Source of the DNA: Sanderia malayensis
Lineage: Eukaryota > Cnidaria > Scyphozoa > Semaeostomeae > Pelagiidae
NCBI GenBank assembly: GCA_013076295.1
Contig: RQOL01000772.1
Location: 2,819,087 to 2,883,086, forward strand
Length of the DNA: 64,000 nucleotides
Reading direction: 5' to 3'
Both the position numbers and the translations under genes were made by a program. A model generated the notes under the pieces. It saw nothing but the letters and a program-made list of their open reading frames with translations. It did no database searches and was not told the DNA's origin. Shown here piece by piece: positions 63,900-64,000 of this stretch. Numbering within the stretch: the stretch's first letter is position 1; each line of letters opens with the position of its first letter.

Positions 63900-64000
63900 G
63901 TAAACTCTATTTATATTTTTTCTTTTTAAACCAATATCTTTTTCAGTAATAAATATGCTGATAATTTCTACAAACACCATACTGCGTGCAAGATATGTAT

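Overview
The window is nuclear DNA from an intron-rich animal. Its genes are split into many short exons (FTSJ3 23, THOC5 21, NUP88 at least 16) with ordinary GT-AG junctions, and the proteins match metazoan families nearly end to end. The AT-rich sequence, moderate intron sizes, an EPN-type C-type lectin and many small non-autonomous DNA transposons fit an early-branching or marine invertebrate. A cnidarian is my favoured guess, but nothing seen here proves it. Exon coordinates were obtained by following reading frame and splice phase by eye. Every joined gene below keeps an open frame through all listed junctions unless stated.

Layout. 19-1635 (+) is a small secreted C-type lectin. 1636-6750 has no gene; it holds a Harbinger-like MITE abutting a ~2.1 kb array of ~184-bp tandem repeats. 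6751-11104 (+) is CCDC157, and 12476-14708 (+) an unrecognised charged protein. 15763-18091 (+) is the dioxygenase OGFOD2, about 18724-24245 (+) nucleoporin NUP88 (5' end unresolved), and 24664-28263 (+) the TFIIH subunit GTF2H3. 28660-30703 (-) is INO80E, tail to tail with GTF2H3 and head to head with FTSJ3 (30958-39154, +). 39416-42793 (-) is a RING-finger protein with a long disordered tail. 43404-44556 (+) is the GTPase Ran, 45108-51894 (+) THOC5, 52131-53385 (+) GPATCH4. 53704-57207 (+) is a predicted mitochondrial, membrane-anchored STAND-type ATPase with TPRs. From 58857 (+) the neurofibromin (NF1) gene begins and runs off the end.

Functionally most of the block is nuclear housekeeping: transcription and chromatin (GTF2H3, INO80E), mRNA and protein export (THOC5, NUP88, Ran) and ribosome biogenesis (FTSJ3, GPATCH4). 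They are separate genes on both strands, but spacing is tight (236 bp THOC5 to GPATCH4; 254 bp between the INO80E and FTSJ3 start codons).

The non-coding part is rich in repeats: two satellite arrays that begin and end at the same point of the repeat unit, at least five MITE-like elements of different types, a tRNA-derived SINE-like piece, several minisatellites and some unusually good inverted repeats. The protein most likely to be new is the STAND/TPR ATPase at 53704-57207, followed by the RING protein and the orphan at 12476.
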